Origin: Diplosphaera chodatii
Taxonomy: Eukaryota; Chlorophyta; Trebouxiophyceae; Prasiolales; Stichococcaceae
Assembly (NCBI GenBank): GCA_032358165.1
Contig: JAALGY010000059.1
Location: forward strand, 992,001-1,056,000
Reading direction: 5' to 3'
DNA: 64,000 nucleotides
Shown here: in pieces, positions 11,701-24,295 of the stretch
How the letters are laid out: the number at the start of each line of letters is the position of its first letter
Position numbering within the stretch: position 1 is the first letter of the stretch
Translations under genes and position numbers: made by a program
The notes under the pieces: generated by a model
Database searches by the model: none
What the model was told of the DNA's origin: nothing
Seen by the model: only the letters and a program-made list of their open reading frames with translations

Positions 11701-12932
11701 CGGGCACCGCCACCAGGTCCTCCTCTGGCATCACCACATACTGCTGCCTGCAGCCTCGATTCGAGTTTGATCAACAGTGATGTGCACTGCATCCTTGACG
11801 GCAGAATGCAGTGTGTAGGGCTGAGCGTGCTGATGCGCGCTGCACAGCACTGGCACGGAATGCATTCAGGGCTCACCAGGTGCCGTCAGTCCTGCAGCAC
11901 ACATGGAGATGTGTTCACAGTTGCACAGTGACACATGCCGATGGACCTGCTGCTACGGCGCCTTTGCACGTGCACATGAAAAGCTTTGCCTCTCACGCAC
12001 CAGCCGCCGGCCGTGACGCGCTGGCCCTGCTTAAACTTGCCCTTGGTGCCAGGCCCATTCTTCTCCACCTTGCCCATGCCTGTAGGGTCGAGCATCTGCA
12101 GCGTGTCTCATAGACTATATCGTTGTCTCAACATGCTCACATTGGTGTTTACATCTTTAACGTCATGCGCCATCTGACATATCACCATTGCACTGGCACA
12201 CCTTCAGAGCCTGCAGTGAGGGCGCCATGTCAGAGTTGCTGCAGTCAAGAGGTCATTTGTAAATGTGCACTGGCAGTATCATACACAAACACACATGCAG
12301 CAGCTGCTGCACCTGGTACGAAGGGGAATTTTGGCGAATACCCTGGCATGCCATACCTGCTTCCAGCAACATGAGCAGTAAGAAGCTGCACTGTGGCGCA
12401 GCGTGTCAGAGTGACTAAGCATGTTAGGGTGGTATCGGAGCACGAAGCACCTGCGTCAATGCAGGGGCGATGTGCGACTCACCAGCCGCGGGACAGCATC
12501 AGATCCGTTGGGTTGATGGGTCGCAGCATCATCCGCACCAGGACCTGTAAGAGCACATATCCCTCTGCGGTATCAAGGCCACACCGCCACATGAGCGACA
12601 ATCTCAGGCCACATGCACTTGCATGAGCTGCAGCCGCACCTCGCCATCTTTGGGCTGCGGGATGTCACGCTCGCCCACCTCGATGTTCGCCCAGTTGGCT
12701 GACACCTGCATGCATGACAGGTCGGCGCCTGACTCAACAGGAAAGCATGGAGCCAGAGTCCTGCAAAAGCGCAATCTTGACGGTGGGCCTGCATGAAACG
12801 TGACAGCCACACGGGTCTCTGATGGGCAGAGGCATAAGTGGCTCGAGACAGCAGCAAAGCGAGTGGATCTGCTGGAACCTTGTCTTCATCGAAGGATGTG
12901 ACGAGCACCGCCTTCTGCTTGCCACCGCCCAT
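8800..12932 (-). CDS. MDR-superfamily oxidoreductase, Etr1/MECR-like (MDR1)
   Basis: Nineteen exons can be chained with consistent phase to 338 aa, the normal family size: 12932-12879, 12705-12640, 12544-12483, 12356-12313, 12079-12001, 11891-11877, 11747-11666, 11431-11399, 11302-11285, 11173-11126, 10987-10902, 10781-10711, 10365-10319, 10211-10169, 9888-9801, 9628-9583, 9409-9364, 9119-9049 and 8817-8800. It includes 15- and 18-nt microexons. The N-terminal GroES-like part shows RPINPTDLM and FKQGQRV; the Rossmann part shows WLLQNAASSALGH and KTINVVRR. The zinc ligands of classical alcohol dehydrogenases are absent, so this is a non-zinc reductase, probably using NADPH. Substrate is unknown. 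The segment before GKVE lacks the usual SEG, so a tiny exon there may be missing. It is divergent from MDR2, with 449 bp between start codons. Confidence 0.85.
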
Positions 12933-13381
12933 GTTGCCTTGCTGCTCACCACCGGATGCGGAACTCGATTGATCCCCCTGATCACAGATGCCGGTGGCCA
13001 GCAGCCGGCTCGCGAGCTGCCTGACAGCGAAAATGGTGGCTGTTGTCGGAGTGACTTGGAAAGGAGAGCTACCGCTGGTAAACCCGCCGACTGCAGCTCA
13101 ATAGATGATAACAGACAGCTGCAAATTGCTTTGAGCAGTCGAGGCAGATAGCAGCGAGAACTTCCGTTTGGTGGACTGTGACGAGGCAGGCAGCAACTCC
13201 GACACGTGACCTGCTGATGCGACCAAGGCTTCGTAACATCGGCATGCAGCACCCAGCACCCTGCTCACAGGACATCCCACACAGACACAAGCTGTGTTGG
13301 AACCTAGGTGTTGCTCTAGTTGTTGATCGCTGTCAATTGCCCCTCCTATCTCGCTTGCAGCGAAAGCACCAGCCCATTATC
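12933..13381. promoter_or_regulatory. Shared intergenic promoter region, MDR1/MDR2
   Basis: 449 bp between two divergent start codons of paralogous genes. It must hold both 5' regions. No individual element was recognised. Confidence 0.5.
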
Positions 13382-16300
13382 ATGGCTGAAGGCGACAGCC
13401 CTCGGAAGCAGACGGTGTGCCTGGTCACAGGTGTGGGATACAGTTGAACGAAGACAGTCACACCTGAATACACAGCCCTGTCGCTACATGCCATGCTCTC
13501 GATTGCATGCTGAACATGCCGCGCCTGCAAAGCATGCTGTGCGCCTGCACATTCGACCTGGTGCACCGTCCAGGCACTGTGGAACGGAACAAGCATTACA
13601 CTTTGCAGACTTTGACCAGCAGAAGATCAAAGCCGGGTGGAAGAACATCCAGGTTGTTGAGGCGCTGGTGCCAGTTCCTGGGAATGGCCAGGTAGGCAGC
13701 GCCATGGAGCATACCTGCTCAGCGGTGTTGGCCGATGATAACATGCTGCACGCATGCCGCACTCGCCGTGCAGTGGCCTGCCCGATGTCGGGCAAAGTCG
13801 ACTCTGACTGCGTACCTGTGTTGTTTGCAGTATCTGATACGCATGCAGCTACGGCCCATTGACCCAACAGACCTGATCGCGGCAAAAGGGGGTGATAAGC
13901 CAGAGCGCCACGAAATATGCCACAATTTCGCAACTGCATGGCATGTGCGTCAGTGGCATGTGCATCAGACACTGACGCTGACAGTGCGCTGTCCGGGTTG
14001 CTTCTGCATCTGCTCGCAGACTCGCTATGGTGAGGAGCTGCACAAGCTGCCCTTTGTGAACGGCACAGAAGGTGTGGCGTCTCCTGTAGACCCGAAGCAC
14101 GCTAGCTGCGGCACCAGGCAGATACTGCCGTTGCAGCTACAACCAAGCCACGTCTCAGTCCTGCTCTGTATGCTAGCAGCTGCTGTGCTGCAGGGGTGGG
14201 CAAGATTGAGGCGACGGGGCCAGGCGGCGGCTACAAGTTCAAGGTCGGGCAGCGCGTGGTTGCTGGCAATTGGTAGGTAGCGCACCTTGAGCAAAGCATG
14301 TTTCGTAAGTGTACAGGCCACCTGCAAACTTGCTACATCCAGCGCCACACATCTGCAGAGCAGTGAAGCCGATGCCAGAGTTGGAACTTTTCAGTAGGCA
14401 CTGCTGTGAGCCAAGCATCGTAGCGATATCGTCAGAGATCCTGCAGCAGGCAATCAGCTGAATTCTGCAGGGTCGACGGCACCTGGCAGGAGTACCTGGT
14501 GGTCGACGAAGACCTGCTGGTGCGTGTCCCAAGGTCAAATAAGCTCGAGCCACGTGCCATGTCATAGATTACTTTGGGTGCAGCACAGGCCTGCTTGGCA
14601 ACTGTGGACGTGCCCCCCTTGCTGCAGATGGGGGTGCCAGACCAGCTGGACGACTATGCGGCGTCACAGTTCTTGGTGCGCGGCTGCTTATTTTGAGTCT
14701 GCTGCGCATGACACCTGCACATAATCCATACACCTGACATGCACAGCAAAGCTGTGCTGCTGCTTACCGCTGAAGACACCTCTGACGCAGATGTGCATCA
14801 CCCGCAGGTCAACCCCTGCACGGTGTGCTGAGCAAAGCAATGCTGCAATATATCTCCCGTGATTTCAGTTGTCGTTGATACGTTGTTGTGATCTGTATCC
14901 CAGCATCGTGACCATTAAATGCCTGCCTTGTGTAGGCGGTGGGTCTGCTGGAGGTTGCAGATGTACCCAAGGTTAGCAGGCATGCTGCTGCCACGTTCCT
15001 GTGGACTGCAGTGCTGCTGCACACATCCCTCAACGTCAGCGTTTGGACCGATCTCAAGTGTGCAAACCGTTTTAGATATGATATGCATACACCTGATGTA
15101 CAGGGAGACTGGCTGCTTCAGTCTGCTGCTTCCAGCACACTAGGCCGCCAGGTGCTTCACGCATTGTGCTGATGGTGCCCGATGCGGCATCCTTTACTTC
15201 TCATGCTGCAGCGGCAATGGCTGGTGATGCTGTGCAGCAGCACCTTATGCCTTGCAGATTGCCTGACATACAGCAACATGGCTGAGCCGAGCTGCTGATG
15301 CAGATCATTGCACTGGCCAACGAGATGGGCGTCAAGACCATCAACCAGGTTCACCGCGACATGTATGTGCAGGAGCTGAAGGATCTGGGGTGAGTGCCAC
15401 AGGTTGCTGTTGCCGTAATACATCAGTGTCCTGCACATGTGCACCTAATCTACATGGCATCTGTCAACAACAGTTCGGGGTCTGGTAGCCTGCGCAATAC
15501 ATCCAATGCAGAGCAGTGCCTTCGCTGCATTTTGCTGATATAGAGTGGCCAAGAACGGCGCCCAGCTGCTATTTTTCAGCGTTATGCAGGGCGGACTTCA
15601 TCGTCAACACAGAAAAGGAGGACCTGGTGCAGCGCAGCAGGGAGATAACCAAGGGTCGCGGCGCCTATACCTCGCTGGACCCTGTCGCCGGCACCTTCAC
15701 CGATGTTGTGAGTATCAGAGCTGCTTTGCTGCCCTTGTAACGTAGGAAGGGTTGCCGTGACCAACCTCGTGTCATCTGTGTGCGTGTTGTGAGTTAGCCT
15801 GTGCTGACAGTGCATACTGTACCAGTATCCATGGCTGCTGTTCATGTCTGTATGTACAGGTGGTCGGTGCAACCCGCAAGTTCGGCCGTACCATCCTGTA
15901 TGGCGAGCTCCAGGACAACAAGGTGACCATGTAGAATCATGTGAGTGGAGTCCTATGGTGTGATGTGTACGCGCTGCGACTACAAGCCTCATAGCGCCGT
16001 CAACAAGAGCAGACTAAGATCGAGAATAGTGCATTGTGCCCTATGTAAGGTGACGGTGCGCGTGATGAACCTTGTACTCCATGGGTGAGCTTCCTCGCCG
16101 CCCATGCCCAGCGCCTTGCACTTTGATGTGTGCACCGGACCATTGCGCGCCTCCCATTCCCGAGCTTGCTGCATCTCAGAGTCGCTACTTCAATATATAG
16201 TCAGGACCGAGATTTCCCGCCAATGGTTGTAGCGCTGTGCACTGCAGCCGGGTGCTGGACACCTTCATCCTGTACAACTGGCTGCCCAGCGGGGGCCGTG

Positions 16301-16589
16301 AGAAATTGCAGGAGCGCATGCAGCGCACCATGGACCTGCTGGTGAGACTGTTTCATGTCCTATGTGGTACGCAGTCTTCGTACCGCCAGCCAATCTGCTG
16401 GTGATCCGGTGTGGGTGCACAGTGAATTAATTTGGGCACATCAGGCATGGCCATTTTGTGTCGACCCAGGTGAAGGGCGTGCTCAAGACGGCACCGCCGC
16501 ACAAGGAGTTCCCGCTGAAGGATGTGCATGCCGCCATCGCGGAGCACGAGCAGAAGGGGCACGGTGGCCGCAAGGTTTTCCTCAAGTAG
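13382..16589 (+). CDS. MDR-superfamily oxidoreductase, Etr1/MECR-like (MDR2)
   Basis: Exons start at 13382 (MAEGDSPRKQTV) and continue 13609-13691, 13831 onward, 14020-14071, 14194-14272, 14471-14519, 14628-14675, 14808-14822, 14936-14971, 15104-15151, 15304-15389, 15590-15707, 15860-15922, 16050-16084, 16248-16341 and 16470-16589 (about 341 aa). Motifs are RPIDPTDL, FKVGQRVV, TWQEYLVVDE, WLLQSAASSTLGRQ, VKTINQVHR and the C-terminal RKVFLK. The end of exon 3 is uncertain: the frame stays open from exon 3 through exon 4, and splicing needs either a GC donor after LIA or a GT donor with a different acceptor. A cytosolic or organellar NAD(P)H-dependent reductase of unknown substrate is likely. 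The paralogue MDR3 follows in tandem. Confidence 0.85.
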
Positions 16590-17123
16590 CAGTGCTGCAT
16601 TTGACAGGCGACAACAGCGTCAGCTCCGCAATTGCTGCTGATACAGCGCATGTGCATGCTGTTCGTAAACTTATTTCTGCAAGCCGTGTTGCATCTGCCA
16701 GAGGTTGTGGGAGGCTGTATCACAATGTGTCACATATGGATCTGAATATTCCCATGTTTCCGAAGCTGCACGAAGGCTTTTCTAAAACACCATTACTGTC
16801 AAGCGTCCTGGCTGAATTTGCACCGCCGAAAATCCAGCTGGCGGCAGCACGTGAGCACTTGTAGCACTGCTGGTCTCGGAATGTTGCTCCTCTGTCCGCA
16901 TGTGCATGAGTACTTGAGAATAGCATTGGACACTTCTGCTTGCCGCTTAGTGGCAGTGAGGCCAGCAGTAGATGCTTGGCATTCGATCTGCTCACCTGCT
17001 AAAGTGAGAGGTACTACGTACTGGCAACTGTTTCACCTACCATCCGAAAGGTAGAGCCTCGGAACCCAGCGCAGTCCAGTAGCGGCTCTCACCTCGACCA
17101 GAAAAGGCAGCAGGACAGGAGCC
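16590..17123. other. Intergenic region MDR2-MDR3
   Basis: 534 bp between the MDR2 stop and the MDR3 start. No exon or repeat is supported; it should contain the MDR2 3' end and the MDR3 promoter. Confidence 0.4.
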
Positions 17124-20100
17124 ATGGCGCCGCCTGACACGCAGAAGGCGGTGGTGGTCACCCGGCTGCGGGTCATGAAGGTGGACGAGTTTGTGGATGA
17201 GTGGGCTGACCTGGAGGTGCAGGAGCGGCCGGTGCCAAAGCCACAGAAGGGGCAGGTGGGCTGTCGCTGTGTCAAATTAGGTCATCGACTTCTGCCGTGT
17301 GGCCTGTGATGTGTGTGCGGCGATGCTGCTTGTGACAGCATTCCTTCAGGATTGACACTACACATCGTGCGCAGAAGGCTGCTGCTGCACGGATTTCAGA
17401 TACATACAAATGTACAAGCAATGTGGAAACCTTGACTCTTTCGCCAGATGGCTATCTTCTGGGGGTTTAGAACTGTTAACAGCAACCTGCAGCATTGTGG
17501 GGCATGCGCAGTGGCACGGAGTGGCACAGTCATAGGCTGCTGCTGCTTGGAGCAGCAGGCGTCACCACCATGCTACCTGATTATAGAGGCCCAACATTTC
17601 TCAATGTCATAGCTCAGAGCTAGCCATGTCTGCCATAGTCGCTTCTCAAGCACATGCCATGGGATGTTCCTACGGAAATACATGTACAGACCGGATATGC
17701 GAAGCCGGCTTGCATTTGCATACACAGGTGCTGGTGCGCCTGAAGCTGAGGCCGGTGCACCCTGCGGACTTGATGGCTGTGGCGGGCCGCCACGTCATCC
17801 GCCCTCCGCCCTTCATTCCCGGCTCCGAGGCGAGTGCACAGCGAGCGCCAGATCTGCTGGGGCCGCTCTGTCCTCACCATTCAACACCGAGGTCACTTTA
17901 CAACAAAGCTCAGTATCCGACATCAACGTGCTGAATATCGACATTTGGTATTGAGCTTACAAGTCCAAATTTATTTGATGGTTCTCATGATGCAGGGGGT
18001 GGGCACGGTGGAGGCACTGGGCGAGGGCGTGTCGAAGTTCAAGGAGGGGCAGCGCGTGGTGTGCGGCGCCTGGTCTGATGGCACCTGGTAAACTGATGGC
18101 ATACATGGCCTGAACTTTCAAAGTTTACCTGGCAGACACATGCAAACAGTGCAGCGCCTGCATTATGAGCTGCTGGTGACATGGATGCATGCAGGCAGCA
18201 GTATGTCGTGGAGGACGAGAAGAAGCTGGTGAGATGCAACCTGGTCCTGTTGTGTCCCTGCCATGATGATCAGCAGACGGTCCATTGCAGCGCTTCGAGT
18301 GACAATTTGGGACATTCCATTTGCAGTTTGCGGTGTCGGACAAGGTGGATGACAAGACCGCAGCTCAGTTCCTGGTGCGTGCAGCAGAGGCTTCTTCCAG
18401 CCCTTCAAGCATGCAATCTTGACCTTTGCACCATCTTATCCAGTTTTCCAGTATGACAACACCATGATAACGTCCCGCTCATGTATAGTCTGATTCTGAC
18501 ATTAGGCGCGTTGCAACACACTGCAGATCAACCCCACCACGGCTACAGGCCTCGTTGAGCAGGCGGGGCTGGACGAGGTGAGCGCATGTAATTCACTCTG
18601 TTTTGTCAGACACACCAACGTTGGCAAGCTGACGGCAAGATCAGCTGCTGCAGTTCACCTAGATTCACCGAACAGCTGCCTCTTGTCAAAAACAAAGCAA
18701 GCGTGTGATCACATGACAACAGGTTGCACCTGTTTTGGCACAGGGTGATTGGCTGGTGCAGTCAGCGGCAGGCTCCACTGTCGGCCGCATGGTGCGGCAA
18801 CGCTCCGTCGAATGTGTTTCTGTCCAATTATGATACCATTTTTTGGCCATGCAGACTACGAAAGTTGACTGTCTGCAGTAATGGCAACCTAGGTTTGACG
18901 AACCACAACACGCTGATGTGTCTGCTGCTCATCAGCATGTTTTGGTCGCCGTGCGTAGCTTGCCAAGGTCGCTTCTTGAGAAGAATCGGATACAATGCTT
19001 TGCTTGTACACGCTGGTGCTTACAGACGCAAGGTCGGCATCCAGGTGGCATGAAGCAAACCATGCTGTTTGTGTAGTGGTATTGACTTGCAGCTTCGTAT
19101 CTACATGCAGGTGGTGCAGTACGCAAAGCACAAGCTGGTGCACACCGTCAACCTGGTGCGCAACGAGGACCACGTGCAGCAGCTGAAGGACCTGGGGTGA
19201 GCCTGCCATTTCATTTCTGCCCATAAACTATGTGTGGGTGTTGAAGTCCAGCCACTGTTTTGGTTGGAATGCCAGCTCAGCCTGAGGGCCATGCCACCAC
19301 CTCCACGCACCTTGCTTAATATGGATAGACTACCAGAAACAGATGCTGACCTCCTGCCGCTGCAGGGCGGACGAGGTCATCTTCTTCCAGGGGTACCCAG
19401 GGGACTACGATACTGGAAAGTTCGATGTGCCGGAGATCTCCAAGCAGGTCAAGAAGTACACACCCAACAATGAGGGCGTGCATGCCGGGTTCGACGCCGT
19501 GGGCGGCCGCATGACCTTCGCAGTGAGATTTTCTTCTTGAACTTATCATGTACCCACAAACGACGGTGTGTGCTGAAGCTTCGTGCCAACGTGCCAAGCA
19601 TCGTGGAGACACATGCTGTGTCCCTGCTCAGTGTATGTACGGCATGCCGGACGGCAGCATACTGGCAAACTGCATGTGGCCTATATGCAGTTCTCCATCT
19701 GCTGTCCTGGGCATGCCGTGCATCATCTCAGGCTGTTCAGGCTGTTCAGCGCCCACGCTTGGCACACCACCTCAAATCTGTAGCTGCTGAGAGAAGATGT
19801 ATGTGCACCGTAAACAGGTGGAGGCGGCGATGCGCAAGTGGGCGACCGCCTATGTGTACAGCATGCTGGGCACCGATGTGGCGACGGTCGGCACCGTGGA
19901 CATGTGGCTGTACAGGTGCGCTGTCACCTCCTTATGCTCTATGAACTGCTTCCTTTTTACAAGACCGAAAAGATGTACAGGCATATTACAGTGCTATACA
20001 GGCAGATTACAGTGCTACGCTGGTGATGTCTGGCGGGCAGTGGGCTTCAGTGTTCATGCTGCCACGCCTGCTGCCGTAGCAAGCGTTGCACAGTGTACTT

Positions 20101-20702
20101 GGACGGCCTCCTGCTCCACACATGTCTTGCCTACACTGCAAGCATTGTACTACAAATATCAACAGCTATCTTCAGTTCAAGTTGCCGCTGCACCTGCGCG
20201 CAGCAAGACGATCAAGAGCTTCAACCTGCAGAAGTACCTGCCCCAGGGGGGCCACGAGGGGTACCGCAAGCGCCTGGAGCACGTGCTGCAGCTGCTGGCC
20301 GACGGCGTCATCACCGTGCCCACAGACGGTGAGCCCAGCATGCACATAATGCAGACACTACAGCACATGAACCACCAAGTGCATGCAGCGCATCCGGCGT
20401 GGCATGTTGTTGCATCCTCGCATGGCAAGTCATTTCCGCATAAATGCTTGAAAATTCTATTCTATACTCCTGCAGGCAAGGTGTTCAAGCTGGACCAGGT
20501 TGGCCCTCTCATAACCTCATATGTTACCTCTTCAACTGCCGCCTCTTCAGCTGCGCCCAGCACATGAATTGGAGAGCACGTCTACAAGACGTGTCGCCGG
20601 TGCAAGAATTTGACAGACTGCAGAATCTCGCTGCAGGTGCGTGAGGCGGTGGCGGAGGCGCAGAAGGCGCCGGGAGGGGAGAAGGTGTTTCTGGAGGGCT
20701 GA
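17124..20702 (+). CDS. MDR-superfamily oxidoreductase with inserted loop (MDR3)
   Basis: Thirteen exons chain in phase to 353 aa: 17124-17255, 17728-17829, 17996-18087, 18195-18228, 18327-18374, 18527-18577, 18744-18791, 19111-19196, 19366-19522, 19818-19915, 20204-20328, 20476-20498 and 20637-20702. The second intron uses a GC donor (GAG|GCGAGT), which exactly rebuilds the expected PGSEGVGTVEALGEG. Motifs are RPVHPADL, FKEGQRVV, AAQFLINPTTA, GRM and HTVNLVRN. It differs from the other five by extra residues after ADEVIFFQ (GYPGDYDTGKFDVPE), by retaining DAVGG where the rest have DPVAG/EPVGG, and by RHVIRPPP where Etr1-like enzymes have the catalytic tyrosine. It is the most diverged member; substrate is unknown. 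Confidence 0.87.
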
Positions 20703-21416
20703 CTTGCTTCGTGCTGCCAGAAGGCCAGCAGCAGGGCGCTGGGGTCATCATTGACATGCAGAGTGAAAGCGAACTAGCAAGAGGTGTCGGAAGCTGACCT
20801 GGATCTTATTCGCTGCTGGTTGCTTGTTGACGGCAGTCACTAGCCCAATTGTTCGGACACCAAGCGGCATGGCAGTGGGCAGTTGTGCAGGGATGATGGC
20901 AGACTTTGAGCTTTGAGCTGGTGTACATGTAGCTGCATCTGACTAGTTCAAGTTGCGAACAGCATCAGTGTACACAGTTGAGGATAGTAGGCAGGTGAAA
21001 TGCGAATGCTGACGACACCAGCATCAAGTAAGCAAAGCTGCAATAGCAAACAACGGACACGCGTGGCCCATCTTAAGCAACGCTGCAACAGCAATATGCA
21101 TGGCTACCCGCGCGGATGTTCCTGGCAGAGCGCAACAACACACCGGCAACGAAGCTGCTGGAGCTGACACCGGCATCAATGATAGACACTTGACTGAACA
21201 GGAATCTCAGGACCGCTGCACACGGTCCAACGGTGCAGCGACAATAGCATTGCCACCTGCTGTCAGCACCACATGTCGACGGAGTATCCTTCAAAGTTGT
21301 CGTCTCAAACAGCCCAGGCCTGCACGGCCTGCCAATCATATCCTAGCCGCCGCCTCGGCCTTTCGCTTCGCTGGTCCACATGTTTTCGCAGGCGGGCACA
21401 ACCTTGCCCATGTGGC
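20703..21416. other. Convergent intergenic region MDR3/MDR4
   Basis: 714 bp between two converging stop codons. It holds both 3' flanks. No conserved motif or exon was found. Confidence 0.4.
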
Positions 21417-24295
21417 TCACTTCAGGAAGATCTTGCCGTCGCGGCCCGCCTTCTGGTGAGCCGCTATGGCCGTGTGCAGATCGCTCAGCGGGTACGTCCC
21501 GGTGGCTGCAGGCAAGCACATGGTATTTGTCAGGTTGCAGTTGCAGTTAGGGACACAGTGCTGCGGTATCATTGCTTGAAGCGTACCCTACGGTGCATGT
21601 TTGTAAAACACTCACTGCACTCGAGGAACCGCACGCTCAACAGCATTCTGCCTGTGCCACCGTGCAGTATGCCCAGCAGCATCGCCACGGCTTTCACCCA
21701 GTAGCAGCACTTCCCTGGCACCGATCACCTTTGGGCGGGGTCATCACGCCGTCTGCCAGCAGCTGCATCGTGTAATCCAGCCGCTCGCGCGCCTTCTCCG
21801 GGCCATCCTTGTTCAGCCACAGCAGCAGGATGAAGCCGCGCACAGCCTTGCCTGTCACGAACACGTCGATGAGCTGCGGGGCAAGCACACACTTGGGTGA
21901 GGACCTTGCTTGGTCAGCAAGCGTGATGAATCATGCCACAACACAGCAGCAGGTCGCAGATGTGGGTCCAGGCTGCATCATGCCACGCATGGGGCTGGGC
22001 TCTGTTGGGCACTCTTACCCTCATGCAGGCAAACTGCACATACAAAACATCAGCAACACAGAAGGCGAGTTCTCCAGCTGTTGGTTATCAGTGGCCAGCT
22101 GTCGAGAGTTTCCTCTGCTCACCGGGAAAATGATGTTGGCCCCACCCTGCAGAGCGCCGAAAACGTGTACCGTGCCTTGCAGCCGCACGCACTTCAGCAG
22201 CTGCAGCAGGGCTCCGAGTACCAGATCAGCTGCGCCCGTGACTGGAGCCTTCAAGTAACATACGCAGGTAAACTGTCAGCACGCTGCAGTGAGTGACGAA
22301 CCGTTGACTCACCGTGCCCGTGAAGTCGCCAGCAACGGGGTCCAGCGCCGCGTACGCCCCCTCGCCGCCGGTGATCTCCATCACAGCTTCCACAACATCC
22401 TCCTCAGTCTGGTTGATGACGTAGTCGGCCCTGAGTATCACGGTAATGCATCGCATTGCATTCCCAAGGCACCGATGGCATCAGCATCACTGTGCCAGGA
22501 GCAGTGATGTGTACGGTCGGAGCACCTGCCACCGCCCCACGCACATGCATGGTGCGGTGTGCAGCAGGGGGACGTTGTGAAAGCTGGCCAACAGGCTGGC
22601 CACATACAGCGCAAGATGGGCTCAGGCCTGACAGATCGAAAGCTCACCCCAGGTCCTTCAGCTGCTGCACCTGCTCCTGCCGCCGCACCAGGTTGATGGT
22701 CTCGATGCCGATGTGCTTGGCGTACTGGACCAGCTGCAGCCGCCATAGAGGAGCAGTCAGCTTAGGCGCTTGTGCGGGGGCATTCACGCTCGCTGATATG
22801 CAGCTGCTAATAGCCTGCCAGGTGTCTCAGACGGTGTTCAAGGCTTGCAGCAGGGTGTATGGGTTTGAGAGCATGCCGGCTGGTGCCTGGGCCCAGCACA
22901 GTCTGTACGCTTCATACGTACCTGCCGGCCAAGGGCGCTTCCCGCTGCCGCCTGGAGGAGGTACCCACCCTGCAGTAGCGCAGCATTGCAGAGGCTCTCG
23001 CGGCAGCAAGCGCATCACCACACACCACATACATACGAGCTCGAGGTGTGTCATCGCCGCGCTGGCGGCGGCGTCGACCTGATGGCCTCCTTTTGAGTAG
23101 GTGGACCATGCACGCATCCTAGTACTCAGGGGGCTGTTTGCTGATTTGAGTGCACACGAAAGCGCACCTTTGGCATGCCGGCGACGTCGATGAGACCCAC
23201 CACAGTGGTGGGGTTGATGAAGAACTGCGCGGCGATGTCATCGTGCAGGCTGTCCGGCACGGCCAGCTGCATGCAGGACAGCAAATGATGAATACTGAAA
23301 CCAGAGCATTGAAGTGCGCAGCTGAAAACCCGCAACACCTGTTCGCTCATATCGAGCAGCGTGGTAGGAAAGGCAGCAGGACAGTGGCAACACTGCAGTC
23401 TGCTGATGTTGCATCTCACCAGAGTTGACTCATCAACAGCCGTGTACTCCTGCCAGGTGCCGTTCCAGCCGCCGGCCGACACCACCCGCTGCCCCTCCCC
23501 GAACTTGCCAGAAGAGCATTTCACGACAGTGCCGACGCCTGCACATCGGACTGGAGCATGCTCAAATGAGAGCACCCTCTTTACCGTGCCGCCCCTTGCA
23601 GCTGCTGCCGCTGCCGCAGCAGTGCACAGCCTGGACTTTGACTTCGGTGCGCTGCTGCAGTGTTCGATAAAATCCATCCAGATTGCTGCAGCAGATACTG
23701 ATGTGCTCAGGTGCACGGTGTACGCCCTGAACGCATGCATGTATCTGCCAGCCACTGGGCAGGCAACCCACCTTCGATGCCTTCGGTGAAGGGGATGCGT
23801 TCTGCGGTGCCGGGCCACACACCTTTCGCAGACAGCAGGTCCGCAGGGTGGATCGCCCTGCAAGCAGTGTCAGTGCGTGTCCACAGCGCAGTCAGCAGCC
23901 AACCCCTTTCGTTCAAAGAGATCCACTTACTTGCATCGTTCGGCTCTCAGCACCTGCCACACGCATGTGCACTTGAGCTGGTCATCGTGCCGATGCGCCC
24001 CACCTGGAGGTCATCTTGATCAGCGCCTGCCCATCTGCAGGCTCCGGAATGTCGACATGCTGCACCTGCACAGGCAAACCTTGCCTGAGCTCAGACCAGG
24101 CTTGGACGTGCATGCACCGCTGCATTATTGTTGATCGACATGCCGCCACTACTGCGCCTGTGCTCACGCACCCCGCCTGCGGCAGCATCATCTGGTGTGC
24201 CATCGATCAAACCATCATACCTCGATGTTCCTGTAGCCATCCTCGATCTTGGCCCTGTCGAGGCTGACCACGCGGGCCGCGAGCTGCTTGCCCAT
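21417..24295 (-). CDS. MDR-superfamily oxidoreductase, Etr1/MECR-like (MDR4)
   Basis: Eleven exons: 24295-24221, 24065-24004, 23857-23772, 23538-23420, 23266-23168, 22969-22922, 22733-22648, 22430-22313, 22200-22123, 21873-21729 and 21505-21417, coding 334 aa. Motifs are MGKQLAARVVSLDRAKIEDG, AIHPADLLSAKGVWPG, FGEGQRVVSAGGW, TWQEY, AAQFFINPTTVVGL, YLLQAAAGSALGRQ, IETINLVRRQEQ, YAALDPVAGDFTGT and C-terminal GRDGKIFLK. Trp60 occupies the place where MDR5 has Tyr60. Exon lengths are identical, exon by exon, to MDR5, showing a fairly recent tandem duplication. It is predicted to be a non-zinc, NADPH-preferring reductase; substrate is unknown. Confidence 0.9.
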
